This document shows, piece by piece, positions 1 through 7,681 of a stretch of DNA of 55,002 nucleotides. Source of the stretch: CAZYTX01 sp964650485 (GTDB lineage: Bacteria; RBG-13-61-14; DATKZS01); the NCBI GenBank assembly GCA_964650485.1, contig CAZYTX010000024.1, positions 1-55,002 on the forward strand, read 5' to 3'. How positions within the stretch are numbered: position 1 is the stretch's first letter; every line of letters begins with the position of its first letter. The position numbers and the translations under genes are program-made. The notes under the pieces were generated by a model that had not been told where the DNA came from, searched no databases, and worked only from the letters and a program-made list of their open reading frames with translations.

Positions 1-421
1 GGTCGTATGCAACGAATGCATATTTTCCGAACTGCACCTCCAGGGCAACACGGTCCTTTACATAATCCGTCTGGTTATAGCTCAAGATGGGGGTCTCCCC
101 GGCTTGTTCTATCTCTTGCTTTTGCTCTTCAGGGTCCATGGTGAGAGTTTTCCTGATGAGCTTCTCGCTTCTGGTGACCCAGTAGCTCACCCTGCTTTCT
201 TTCCATCCTCTCCGTTTCAAAAGCTCCTTGAAGAGCTTGTTCATTTTTACCGGACTGTAGAGCATCTTGCCCTTCATGGTCTTCTCTTTTGAAACCTTTG
301 TCTTGCACTTTTCCGCATCCACGGCCTTTATAACCGACCGGATTTCCTCCCACAGTTCAGGCTTGTGCACGAGCAGGAATTCAAGGCCGTTCAGGTGCGA
401 GTAAGTCTCTGCGATCTTCAT
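1..421 (-). CDS. BstYI/BglII-family type II restriction endonuclease (3' end beyond window)
   Basis: The reverse strand reads without stops from an ATG at 421 to the window edge, giving the first 140 residues. The N-terminus (MKIAETYSHLNGLEFLLVHK) and the segment TDYVKDRVALEVQFGKYAF closely resemble, from memory, the BstYI endonuclease, which cuts R^GATCY. The D(x8)ExQ arrangement in DRVALEVQ fits the BglII/BstYI active site, where Asp, Glu and Gln bind the metal. BstYI is about 200 residues, so roughly the last third is missing. The gene starts 12 bp after the methyltransferase stop on the same strand, so the two form a restriction-modification operon with the protecting enzyme made first. 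Cleavage of RGATCY or AGATCT is inferred from family only. Base composition is less GC-rich than the neighbouring metabolic genes, consistent with transfer. Confidence 0.85.
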   Translation of the reverse strand, partial: MKIAETYSHLNGLEFLLVHKPELWEEIRSVIKAVDAEKCKTKVSKEKTMKGKMLYSPVKMNKLFKELLKRRGWKESRVSYWVTRSEKLIRKTLTMDPEEQKQEIEQAGETPILSYNQTDYVKDRVALEVQFGKYAFVAYD

Positions 422-433
422 TACAAGCTTTCA

Positions 434-1375
434 CTATTTCTTGCTTTCTCTTTCAAGGTAGGAGATTAACGGAGGCTCGATTTCTTTCCCGTTCCAGGGA
501 GCGGTTGTCAGGCTGTTCCCGGCTTCTTCAGGATCATAGACCGGCTTGTGCATGGGCCTGGTCCTAAGCGTCCCCTTTATCTCCTTTTCTATCCTGTCCA
601 GGGCGATGTCCACGTATCCCGGGAAAGTCTCCGCGCCCGCGCCTCTGCGCCCATGCCGGATAGCCGCAATGACCGTAGTGCCGACTCCCAGGAACGGGTC
701 AAGCACCCAGTCCTCTTCATTGGTCATGCATAACACCAGTCTTTCGATCAGCTCAACCGGAAACTGGCAGGGATGCTCGGTTTTCTCGACGTGGTTGTTT
801 TTCACGTTGGGAATGGACCAGGTGTCTCCGGGATTCTTGCCCAGGGGATTGCAGGAGTACCTGCCCGCGTTGGGTCCTTTGAAATGCTTTTTACCGGGAT
901 ACTTCTGGGGTACCCTCACGGGATCGAGGTTGAAGACGTAATCATCCGATTTCGTAAACCATATTATGGTTTCATACCTGCCGGAGAAGCGCCTGCTGCA
1001 GTGGAGACCATGTTCGAACCGCCATATAATACGGTTGCGCATCTTGAGGCCCTGGTCGCGGAATATGGGGTACAGCACCGAGTCAAGCGGAATGATCGAG
1101 CCGTTTTCCACGTAGTTGCCGACCTGCCAGCAAATGCTCCCTCTCGGGGACAGCACTCTGACGCATTCCCGGATCACCGTTTCCTGCTGTTCCAGGTATT
1201 TATCCAGCTTGATCTTCTTTTCATACTTCTTGCCCAGGTTGTATGGAGGCGAGGTCACAACGAGCTGGATGGAATCATCAGGGATTGATTTAAGCAGGGC
1301 CAGGCAATCACCGGGATGAATGACGATCCGGTGGTTCAAGGAAAAGGCAGTGCTAACCTCGCTGTTTTCCATCAT
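434..1375 (-). CDS. Type II DNA methyltransferase, beta class, probably N4-cytosine
   Basis: The 313-residue protein carries the catalytic motif IV TSPPY at residues 41-45 and the AdoMet-binding motif I DPFLGVGTT near the C-terminus. This IV-before-I order defines beta-class amino-methyltransferases. TSPPY rather than DPPY favours N4-methylcytosine over N6-methyladenine, as in M.BglII. It should methylate the site cut by the adjacent BstYI-like nuclease and protect host DNA. Two ATGs in tandem (1375 and 1372) can start it; neither has a Shine-Dalgarno sequence, and the predicted promoter puts the transcript start only about 7 nt upstream, so the mRNA may be nearly leaderless. Target specificity is inferred from the partner. 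Confidence 0.88.
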   Translation of the reverse strand: MMENSEVSTAFSLNHRIVIHPGDCLALLKSIPDDSIQLVVTSPPYNLGKKYEKKIKLDKYLEQQETVIRECVRVLSPRGSICWQVGNYVENGSIIPLDSVLYPIFRDQGLKMRNRIIWRFEHGLHCSRRFSGRYETIIWFTKSDDYVFNLDPVRVPQKYPGKKHFKGPNAGRYSCNPLGKNPGDTWSIPNVKNNHVEKTEHPCQFPVELIERLVLCMTNEEDWVLDPFLGVGTTVIAAIRHGRRGAGAETFPGYVDIALDRIEKEIKGTLRTRPMHKPVYDPEEAGNSLTTAPWNGKEIEPPLISYLERESKK

Positions 1376-1388
1376 GATATTAATTTAA

Positions 1389-1417
1389 TATTAACTCAAT
1401 GGATTAAAGCAGTCAAC
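1389..1417 (-). promoter_or_regulatory. Predicted sigma70-type promoter of the RM operon
   Basis: Read on the reverse strand, TTGACT (1417-1412) is followed by a 17-bp spacer and TAATAT (1394-1389). The region is strongly AT-rich. The -10 lies in or beside a perfect palindrome TTAATATTAA (1386-1395), which could be an operator for methyltransferase or controller feedback; that role is speculative. Confidence 0.5.
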
Positions 1418-1448
1418 AATAATCATTAATTGTAATCAAGCATCCGGA

Positions 1449-1468
1449 GCTCAAATGGACCATTGAGC
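1449..1468. repeat. Inverted repeat between the thiolase gene and the RM operon
   Basis: GCTCAAATGGACCATTGAGC forms a stem (CCATTGAGC against GCTCAA(A)TGG) with almost no loop. It lies between the thiolase stop and the RM promoter. It could be an operator or part of a terminator, but no T-run follows on either strand. Confidence 0.35.
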
Positions 1469-1491
1469 ATTCAAATAGATGTCCCCGAAAT

Positions 1492-2688
1492 TCATTTCCC
1501 CACGATGGCGATGGAGCACACGCTCATTGCCGGGAACCCGCCCAGGTTGTGGGTGAGACCCAGGCGCGGGTCTTTAATCTGCCTGTCGCCCGCCCTTTCA
1601 AGAAGCTGCAGGTACATCTCGTATAGCATCCTTATGCCGGAGGCCCCGATGGGGTGGCCGAAGCACTTGAGCCCGCCGTCGGGCTGGGAGGGGATCTTGC
1701 CGTCAATCTCGAAGAACCCGTCCTGCACGTCCTTGGGCGCCCCCCCGCGCGGAGAAATCCCTAAGTCCTCGTAAGTGACCAGCTCGGTTATTGAGAAGCA
1801 GTCGTGCAGCTCCATCATGCTGACCTCGTCGCGGGGTTTCTTGACCCCGGCCTCCTCGTACGCTTTCTGCGCGCACCTGGTTGTGGTCTCGAGATGTGTT
1901 CCGTCCCAGTTCTGCGTGGTTGACTCCTCGCTGGAGGTCACGGATATCTGCAGGGACTTGACCAGCACCGGGTCCTTGCCCATCTCTTTTGCTATCTCCG
2001 GCCGGGTGACGATGGCGCAGGCCGCGCCGTCCGAGACCCCGCAGCAGTCGAACAGCCCCAGGGGCCATGCGATGATGGGCGCGTTCATGACCTGGTCCAC
2101 TGTGACCTCTTTCTTCAGGTGGGCTTTGGGGTTCTTGGCCCCGTTCTTGTGGCTCTTTGCCGAGATCATGGCCAGGACCTTTTTTCCCTCGTCAGGGGAC
2201 AGCTCGTGGGTGTCGAAGTACCGGGTGGCCATCATGGCGAAGCCGCCGGGCGCGGTCAGGTTAGGCGCGATCAGCCTCCTGGAGGTGCCCATGGCCTGTC
2301 CGAAGTCGGGCAGGCCGCCGTAGCCGGTGTCTTTCAGCTTCTCCACCCCCAGTGCCATGGCCACGTCGCATGCCCCTGACGCCACCGCGTATGCAGCCCC
2401 CCGGAAGGCCTCGGTGCCGGTGGCGCAGAAGTTCTCCACCCTGGTCACCGGGGTGTATGGCAGCTTGAGCGCCATGGATAGGGGTATGGCGCTCTTTCCC
2501 ACGTTGACCTCGTCAAAGCATGTGCCCAGCCAGGCCATGTCAATCTGTCCTTTTTCAATGCCGGCGTCCTCCATGGCCTCCTGAAAGGCCTCGATCATGA
2601 GGTCCTCGGGCCCCTGCTCCCACCTCTCGCCGAACTTGCTGCACCCCATCCCAATGATCGCCACCTTGTCTTTTATACCTTCAGCCAT
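1492..2688 (-). CDS. Thiolase family protein (SCP2-type acetyl-CoA acetyltransferase)
   Basis: The 398-residue protein has thiolase landmarks: the acylated nucleophile Cys88 in NFCATGTEA, the HDCFSITEL loop, and GHPIGASG near the C-terminus. It belongs to the SCP2/lipid-transfer thiolase branch, which condenses acyl-CoA with acetyl-CoA or cleaves 3-ketoacyl-CoA. The HMG-CoA-synthase-like/DUF35 gene lies 71 bp upstream on the same strand, so they are probably co-transcribed. Such pairs resemble archaeal thiolase/HMG-CoA synthase/DUF35 complexes and the BbsAB thiolase of anaerobic toluene degradation. Substrate is unknown. An ATG at 2688 gives a normal family N-terminus (KVAIIGMGCSKFGE). Confidence 0.88.
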   Translation of the reverse strand: MAEGIKDKVAIIGMGCSKFGERWEQGPEDLMIEAFQEAMEDAGIEKGQIDMAWLGTCFDEVNVGKSAIPLSMALKLPYTPVTRVENFCATGTEAFRGAAYAVASGACDVAMALGVEKLKDTGYGGLPDFGQAMGTSRRLIAPNLTAPGGFAMMATRYFDTHELSPDEGKKVLAMISAKSHKNGAKNPKAHLKKEVTVDQVMNAPIIAWPLGLFDCCGVSDGAACAIVTRPEIAKEMGKDPVLVKSLQISVTSSEESTTQNWDGTHLETTTRCAQKAYEEAGVKKPRDEVSMMELHDCFSITELVTYEDLGISPRGGAPKDVQDGFFEIDGKIPSQPDGGLKCFGHPIGASGIRMLYEMYLQLLERAGDRQIKDPRLGLTHNLGGFPAMSVCSIAIVGK

Positions 2689-2759
2689 CGTGTCAGCTCC
2701 TTTCTTTTATCCTCGTATTATCTCCGGTTAATACAATACCAGAATATTTCCGGCCGCCC

Positions 2760-4205
2760 TTACTTTGCATCCATCCTGGGCACGGCCTTCCAGTTATAGC
2801 CGTATATCCCGCGCAGGTCGTCCGCGTACTTCCTTCTAAAGGACAGGTCCACCGGCATACCCACCTTGAGGTCCTCGAGCTTGCAGTCGGTGAAGTCGAG
2901 CTGCATGCGCGCGCCCTCCTTGAAGTCCACTATGCCGTAGACCTGGGGCGGGTCGAAGGAGAAGGCCAGGCTGTCGCCGGTAAAGGTGAATACCTTGCCC
3001 TGCTTGTTTCGCAAAAGGTAAGGCTCCATCTGGTCAATGGCCCCGCACTCGGGCATGGGGCATACCCTGTCTTCGGGGTAGACCACGTTGCCGCATTTCT
3101 TGCACTTGCTGCCCGTAAGCCCGGTGATCGAGCCCTTGTCGCGCCATAATGTCGAGAACGCTGTGGGGGCCTGCAGCTCTCCCCTGATGCCGACCTCGAC
3201 CGGCAGCATCCGCTTGAACACCAGGTACTTGGTATAGGCCTGCTGCTCCTCCTTGAGCTCCATGGTGGCGGTGAAGGGCTTTTTCGCCTCTTTGATCGCG
3301 TCGGTGGCCTGGAGAAGCACGGCGTCCGCGCCGCTCCCGTAGCCGGCCACCAGTATCTTGTCGCCGGGCCCGGCCTGCTCCAGGGCCGATGCCAGCATGA
3401 GCAGCGGGTGGGCCGCGCCCGAGTCACCCACGCTGGCGCCCAGGTTGTCAGCCAACTTTTCCGGGGGAATGCCGAACTTCTTTGCAAGCCCCGAGTGCAC
3501 CCTGTCAAAGTGGCAGGGGTAGATCACCTTTGCCAGCTCATCCAGCTTTGTGCCGGTCTTCTCGAGAAGGCCCTGGATGACCTCGGGTATGAAGCGGGAG
3601 TAGCCCAGGTCCCGGATCCAGCGCTCCTCCCAGGTGCGGTCGTAGCGGAAGTCCTCCCTGCGGACGTGGTCCACGAAGTCGTAGGTTAGCGAGTGGGAGT
3701 CAATGAACTCCGCGATCACACCCTCGCTGCCCAGAAGCATGGCAGCAGCCCCGTCCCCGAAGAACATCTCCTGCATGCTGCCCGGCTTGCCCAGCCTGGT
3801 GTCCGCGGCAGTCACCAGCACCTTCCTGCCCGCGGCCGCGGCCTCCATCCCGGAGATGAGCGATGTCGTCCCCGCCTTGACCCCAGAGGTGAAGTCTGCT
3901 GCGCGAACATCCGGCCGCAGGCTCAAGGCGCCCGCGATGATCCCGGCGTTCAGCCTCTCGGCAAAAGGCAGGGTGGTGGACGCGAAGTAGAGCACGTCAA
4001 TGTCTTTGCCCTCGTCCTCACCCAGGCATGACATGGCCGCGTCCACCGCCATGGTGATGGAGTCCTGGTCAATGTTGGCCACGGCCTTGTCACCCTTGGC
4101 CACGCTCATGGTCACGGGATTGAACCACCCCATGTTCATGAACACGGTCATCTTGGGCATCCTGTACCTCGGCACGTACGCTCCGAAAGACACGATTCCC
4201 GGCAT
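2760..4205 (-). CDS. HMG-CoA-synthase-like (thiolase-fold) protein fused to a DUF35 zinc-ribbon/OB domain; catalytic Cys replaced
   Basis: Residues 1 to about 340 have the ketoacyl-synthase III/HMG-CoA-synthase fold, with GASVGDSGAAHPLLML and GSGADAVLL near the end of the domain. A zinc ribbon follows near residue 365 (CKKC, then a second Cys pair in CPMPEC) and then an OB-fold region, together the DUF35 acyl-CoA-binding module. In HMG-CoA synthases the nucleophile lies in a ...CKAGT... motif; here the matching segment is FTSGVKAGTT with Val109 in place of Cys. The protein may therefore not perform Claisen condensation and could instead be a scaffold or acyl-CoA channel for the thiolase 71 bp downstream. 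I recall similar Cys-less proteins in other deltaproteobacteria, which would make this a subfamily trait rather than decay. Confidence 0.8.
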   Translation of the reverse strand: MPGIVSFGAYVPRYRMPKMTVFMNMGWFNPVTMSVAKGDKAVANIDQDSITMAVDAAMSCLGEDEGKDIDVLYFASTTLPFAERLNAGIIAGALSLRPDVRAADFTSGVKAGTTSLISGMEAAAAGRKVLVTAADTRLGKPGSMQEMFFGDGAAAMLLGSEGVIAEFIDSHSLTYDFVDHVRREDFRYDRTWEERWIRDLGYSRFIPEVIQGLLEKTGTKLDELAKVIYPCHFDRVHSGLAKKFGIPPEKLADNLGASVGDSGAAHPLLMLASALEQAGPGDKILVAGYGSGADAVLLQATDAIKEAKKPFTATMELKEEQQAYTKYLVFKRMLPVEVGIRGELQAPTAFSTLWRDKGSITGLTGSKCKKCGNVVYPEDRVCPMPECGAIDQMEPYLLRNKQGKVFTFTGDSLAFSFDPPQVYGIVDFKEGARMQLDFTDCKLEDLKVGMPVDLSFRRKYADDLRGIYGYNWKAVPRMDAK

Positions 4206-4259
4206 TTCTTTTACCTCTCTTTCTTGACTTTCAACTACGTAACATTGTTAACTCTATTT

Positions 4260-4806
4260 TCATGAAAGCGCAAGTAAAGAATCAACCCACGCTTTAAAAT
4301 GAGGACAAGAATCGAGCAGGGACTCAATCTCGATCTTCCCCGCTGCGAGACGCCCGTGAAAAGGTTTGTCGTATCCGGGGAACAGCTTGAGGACCCTCTT
4401 AATAGCGATCAATACCTTTCTCGCTGCATATCTTTTCCTTTAGTGCATCCTCGATGATCCTGGCCTTCTCCTTGGTTGAAACCTGTGCGCCGCTGCTTTT
4501 CTTCTTTTGATATTCACCCATTCCTGGAAACTCGGAATCGAGCCCGAAAAAGTCCAGCATGGTCGTACATAGAATCGCATCTTCCTGTTTAAGAAGAAGG
4601 CAGGCGTCGGTTTTTACTCTCTGGTAGTTTACATTGCCGCCCTTATGTCCGGGCTTTCCGATCAGGCAGGCATGAAGGAAAACGTTTTTACCGGCGAAAT
4701 GCGGACCAAGTACGGTTTTTATAAAAGCCTCTTCCGTCTGTCCTTCACAAACAACGTACACCCTCTTCGTTTTCAAGGTCTTCCGCCCAGTACGTTTTTC
4801 TCCCAA
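4260..4806 (-). pseudogene. DUF4276 (TOPRIM-like) gene with internal deletion and frameshift
   Basis: The open part (4399-4806, 135 residues) has the DUF4276 N-terminus: VYVVCEGQTEEAF, then TTMLDFFGL and FPG. It ends in a stop right after GIDRY. In the next frame the family C-terminus follows immediately: IKRVLKLFPGYDKPFHG, then LAAGKIEIE and PHFKAW, to a stop at 4260. The conserved middle of the family (FIPYxQLHEFEALLFSD up to INDSPxTAPSKRI) is absent, so an internal deletion shifted the frame at the junction. DUF4276 proteins are TOPRIM-related partners of OLD/AAA ATPases; here the partner starts upstream and overlaps by 34 bp. The truncated protein keeps the EGQTEE and D residues but lacks the EFEALLF core and is probably inactive. 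Confidence 0.8.
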
Positions 4807-5897
4807 AGCTCGCCGATGGTGTAGTCGTCCAGCCAGGACCGTAACTCTTCCCTGCCGAACCGTTTGATTCTGGTGGCGTATTCCCTGCCGTTATTTTCCG
4901 GCTTACGCTCTACAACCAGTATTTCCTCGGGCTTGAATTTTTCAACAAAGGTTAGAGACTGTGTGGCAAGAATCACCTGTCGCTCCTGTGAGACCTCCCG
5001 TATCATTCCAGCCAGGAGATCAATAGCGACCGGATGCAGTCCCAGCTCGGGCTCGTCAATTACGATGATTGCCGGCTGCTTCTTTCGCGGCTGTAGCAGC
5101 AGAGTGGTAAGCGCCATGAAACGGAGCAATCCGTCGGCAAGCTGGTGCGGGCCGAACAAATATTCTCCTCCCTTCTCCCGCCACTGGAGCATGATACGGT
5201 CAGGGTTGAGCTCCAGCGGCTGCAGGTCGAAATCATCGAACTCCGGCGCGGCCAGTCTTATGGTGGAGACGATTCTCTCGTATGCTTTGGCCTGCTTTTC
5301 TTTCAGGAGATACAGGTAGGCTGCGAGGTTTCCTGCGTCTTTGTATAAGAAGCGGTTATCGTTTATATCGCCCGTATTTCGAATACGGGCCTCTTCCGAA
5401 GTGTCGTGGAACTGGAAAACCTGCAAGCCACGCAGTATGTTCCTGAATATGCGCGCCTCTTTTTGTTTTCTTTTATCAGCGGCATCATTTAGCTTCGTTT
5501 CCTTGCCGGGAACTTCAAGCCTCACCACTTTAGGCTTTTTGGATTTTCCATCCCAATATTCGAGGTTCTCTTTCACGAACACCAATGTGTCTGGCTCGGC
5601 TTGCGAAAGATGAAACTCGTAATCGTCCCCGGTCCCGTCGGAAGTGAAGGTGAAGCACATCTTAATATGTTGCATACGCTTGGAGCCGTAGTAAAGAATT
5701 GAGTTGGCGAAACCGTTCCGGGCCACCCAAAGCTGCAAATTATCGGTGGAGATGAAGTTCAACATCTTGAAGGCCGAGATGAAGTTGGATTTGCCCGCGG
5801 CGTTGGCCCCGATGAGGACGTTTATGGGACCAAGCTCGAGCTCCTCCTCTCGAATGGATTTAAAGCCCTCGATCGATATCTTGGTAAGATTATGCAC
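4773..5897 (-). CDS. AAA family ATPase (OLD/RecF-like), partner of DUF4276
   Basis: This 374-residue ABC/SMC-type ATPase begins with the typical FKSIREEELELGPINVLIG and Walker A GANAAGKS at about residues 32-39. Walker B is IIVIDEPELGLHP near residue 280, followed by ATQSLTFVEKF. It has no internal TOPRIM domain; the TOPRIM-like part would come from the downstream DUF4276 gene, which its 3' end overlaps by 34 bp. Two-gene ATPase/TOPRIM-like modules include abortive-infection and anti-phage systems (AbiL, RloAB type), so a defence role is likely but inferred. The insertion splits a fatty-acyl metabolism neighbourhood. Confidence 0.85.
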   Translation of the reverse strand: MHNLTKISIEGFKSIREEELELGPINVLIGANAAGKSNFISAFKMLNFISTDNLQLWVARNGFANSILYYGSKRMQHIKMCFTFTSDGTGDDYEFHLSQAEPDTLVFVKENLEYWDGKSKKPKVVRLEVPGKETKLNDAADKRKQKEARIFRNILRGLQVFQFHDTSEEARIRNTGDINDNRFLYKDAGNLAAYLYLLKEKQAKAYERIVSTIRLAAPEFDDFDLQPLELNPDRIMLQWREKGGEYLFGPHQLADGLLRFMALTTLLLQPRKKQPAIIVIDEPELGLHPVAIDLLAGMIREVSQERQVILATQSLTFVEKFKPEEILVVERKPENNGREYATRIKRFGREELRSWLDDYTIGELWEKNVLGGRP

Positions 5898-5960
5898 TCG
5901 CTTCCTCCTGCAATTATTATCGCAGGAAAAGCAGATAACTTACAACCATGGGGCCGTGTT

Positions 5961-7106
5961 TTATTTCAATACGCTCCTTGAGATGATCTCCTTCATGATC
6001 TCGGTGGTCCCGGCGTAAATGGTCTGGATCCTGGCATCGCGGTATGCCCTTGCAATGGGGTACTCCTCCATGTAGCCGTAGCCTCCGAAGAACTGCAGGC
6101 ACTCGTCCACTATTCTTTTCAGGCTTTCGGTGGTCCAGTACTTTGCCATGGCCGTCTCCACGTCAACGTTCCCGCCTTTTACGTGCTCCTCGACCAGCCG
6201 GTCAATGAAGGCCTGGGTGATCTCGGCCACCGAGTACATCTCCGCCATCTTGAAGCGGGTGTTCTGGAACCTTGATATGGGCCTGCCGAAGGCCTTGCGC
6301 TCGTTTATGTACTCCTTGGTAAGGGAGAGCGTCCTCCACATGGCCGCGGTGCTTCCAAGGGCGCATACCAGCCGCTCCTGCTGCAACTCCTTCATGAGCA
6401 TGATGAAGCCCTCGCCCTCCTCGCCCAGAAGGTTCTCCGCGGGCACCCTGCAGTCTTCCAACACGAACTCCGAGGTGTCCTGCGAGTGCATGCCTATCTT
6501 CTCCAGGTTCCTTCCTTTCTCGTATCCGGGTGTGCCGTCCTCGACCAGTATGAGGCTCACGCCCCGGTAAGCCGGCTCGGCCTTGGGGTCGGTCTTGGCC
6601 GCGACCACGCACAGGTTGTTCAGTATGCCGTTTGTTATGAAGGTCTTCTGACCGTTGAGCACGTAGTGGCCGCCGTCCTTTATGGCGGTGGTGCGGATGG
6701 CCTGGAGGTCCGAGCCGGCGTCGGGCTCGGTCATGGCCACCGCGGTTATGTACTCGCCCGTGCAGCAGCCCGGCAGCCACCGCTTCTTCTGCTCCTCGTT
6801 GCCGAAGTTCCAGATGTAGGGCACCACGATGTCGTTGTGCAGGTTCACACCGAAGCCGCAAAAGCCCTTTGCCGCCTGCTCCTCGATCATCACCACCGAG
6901 TAGATGAAGTCCACGCCCGAGCCGCCGTACTCCTCGGGCAACCAGGGGCAGAGGAAACCGTTCTCGCCCGCCTTCTTCCAAAGGTCACGGGACACCATCC
7001 CGTCCTTCTCCCACTGCTCGTAATAAGGCTCGACCTCGCGCTCCAGGAACTTCCTGTACATGTCCCGGAAAAGCTCGTGGTCCTCGTTGAAAATGGTTCT
7101 CTTCAT
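5961..7106 (-). CDS. Acyl-CoA dehydrogenase (long-chain/isovaleryl type)
   Basis: A flavoprotein that oxidises acyl-CoA to trans-2-enoyl-CoA and passes electrons to ETF. The 381 residues include AMTEPDAGSDLQAI (FAD/substrate signature), LMKELQQERL and a C-terminal FGGYGYMEEYP...IYAGTTEIMKE. The position where medium-chain enzymes carry the catalytic Glu (YEGT) is Ala, while Glu in QQERL on helix G can serve as base, as in long-chain and isovaleryl-CoA dehydrogenases. The start at 7106 is chosen because GGAGGAAG lies 4 nt upstream; an in-frame ATG at 7127 lacks such a site. The thiolase and HMG-CoA-synthase-like genes downstream suggest acyl-CoA degradation. Confidence 0.9.
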   Translation of the reverse strand: MKRTIFNEDHELFRDMYRKFLEREVEPYYEQWEKDGMVSRDLWKKAGENGFLCPWLPEEYGGSGVDFIYSVVMIEEQAAKGFCGFGVNLHNDIVVPYIWNFGNEEQKKRWLPGCCTGEYITAVAMTEPDAGSDLQAIRTTAIKDGGHYVLNGQKTFITNGILNNLCVVAAKTDPKAEPAYRGVSLILVEDGTPGYEKGRNLEKIGMHSQDTSEFVLEDCRVPAENLLGEEGEGFIMLMKELQQERLVCALGSTAAMWRTLSLTKEYINERKAFGRPISRFQNTRFKMAEMYSVAEITQAFIDRLVEEHVKGGNVDVETAMAKYWTTESLKRIVDECLQFFGGYGYMEEYPIARAYRDARIQTIYAGTTEIMKEIISRSVLK

Positions 7107-7205
7107 CGTCTTCCTCCAGTGTTTCAAGCTGGTTTATCAATGGAGAAAAGTAACATCTATTTGCCGCCGCCCGGGAGCATTCAGAAGCCAAGTCAGGCAC
7201 ATGAA

Positions 7206-7229
7206 AATATGTAAGGGGTTTGCCCCCCG
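7206..7229 (-). terminator. Weak terminator-like hairpin after atpC
   Basis: On the reverse strand, downstream of the atpC stop, GGGGGGCAAACCCC can form a 4-bp GC stem and is followed by TTACATATTTT. The stem is short, so termination would be weak. Confidence 0.3.
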
Positions 7230-7248
7230 GATTAGGTGGAATGAAAGC

Positions 7249-7671
7249 TCATCTTCCAGCTTTTCCCGCCACCTGCAGTCTTACCAGGGCCCTCCTGAGT
7301 GCGGCCTCGGCGCGCTCCACGTCAATGTCCTGCCTCTCCGGGTCATAGTCCTTTATTCTCCTCTGGGCCCGCCCCTTTGCCGCCTCTGCCCGGTCCTCGT
7401 CAATCTCCTCGGCGAACTCCGCGGCCTCGGCCATGACCCTTATGCCGTGTTCCGGGGTAACCTCGGCGAACCCGCCGGTCACGGCCAGCTTCTTTTCCTC
7501 TCCATCCCGGGTGTAGTTCATCTCCCCGGTGTCCAGCAGGGTAAGGTAGTTTGCATGGCCGGGCAGGGGCCCGAACTCTCCCTGGGCGCCCTTGGCCACA
7601 ACCTCGGTGACGTCGGTTGACACCACCATGCGGTCGGGCGTTACCACGTCCAAATGAATTGAATCAGGCAT
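7249..7671 (-). CDS. atpC: ATP synthase F1 subunit epsilon
   Basis: This 140-residue protein is the last gene of the F1 operon, 10 bp after atpD. It begins SIHLDVVTPDRMVVSTDV, typical of the epsilon N-terminal beta-sandwich, and has EFGPLPGHANYLTLL and TGGFAEVTPE. Residues from about 90 form the two-helix C-terminal domain (EEIDEDRAEAAKGRAQRRI...), which in other bacteria acts as an ATP-hydrolysis inhibitor. It connects the gamma stalk to the c-ring. Confidence 0.95.
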   Translation of the reverse strand: MPDSIHLDVVTPDRMVVSTDVTEVVAKGAQGEFGPLPGHANYLTLLDTGEMNYTRDGEEKKLAVTGGFAEVTPEHGIRVMAEAAEFAEEIDEDRAEAAKGRAQRRIKDYDPERQDIDVERAEAALRRALVRLQVAGKAGR

Positions 7672-7681
7672 GGCTATCCTT

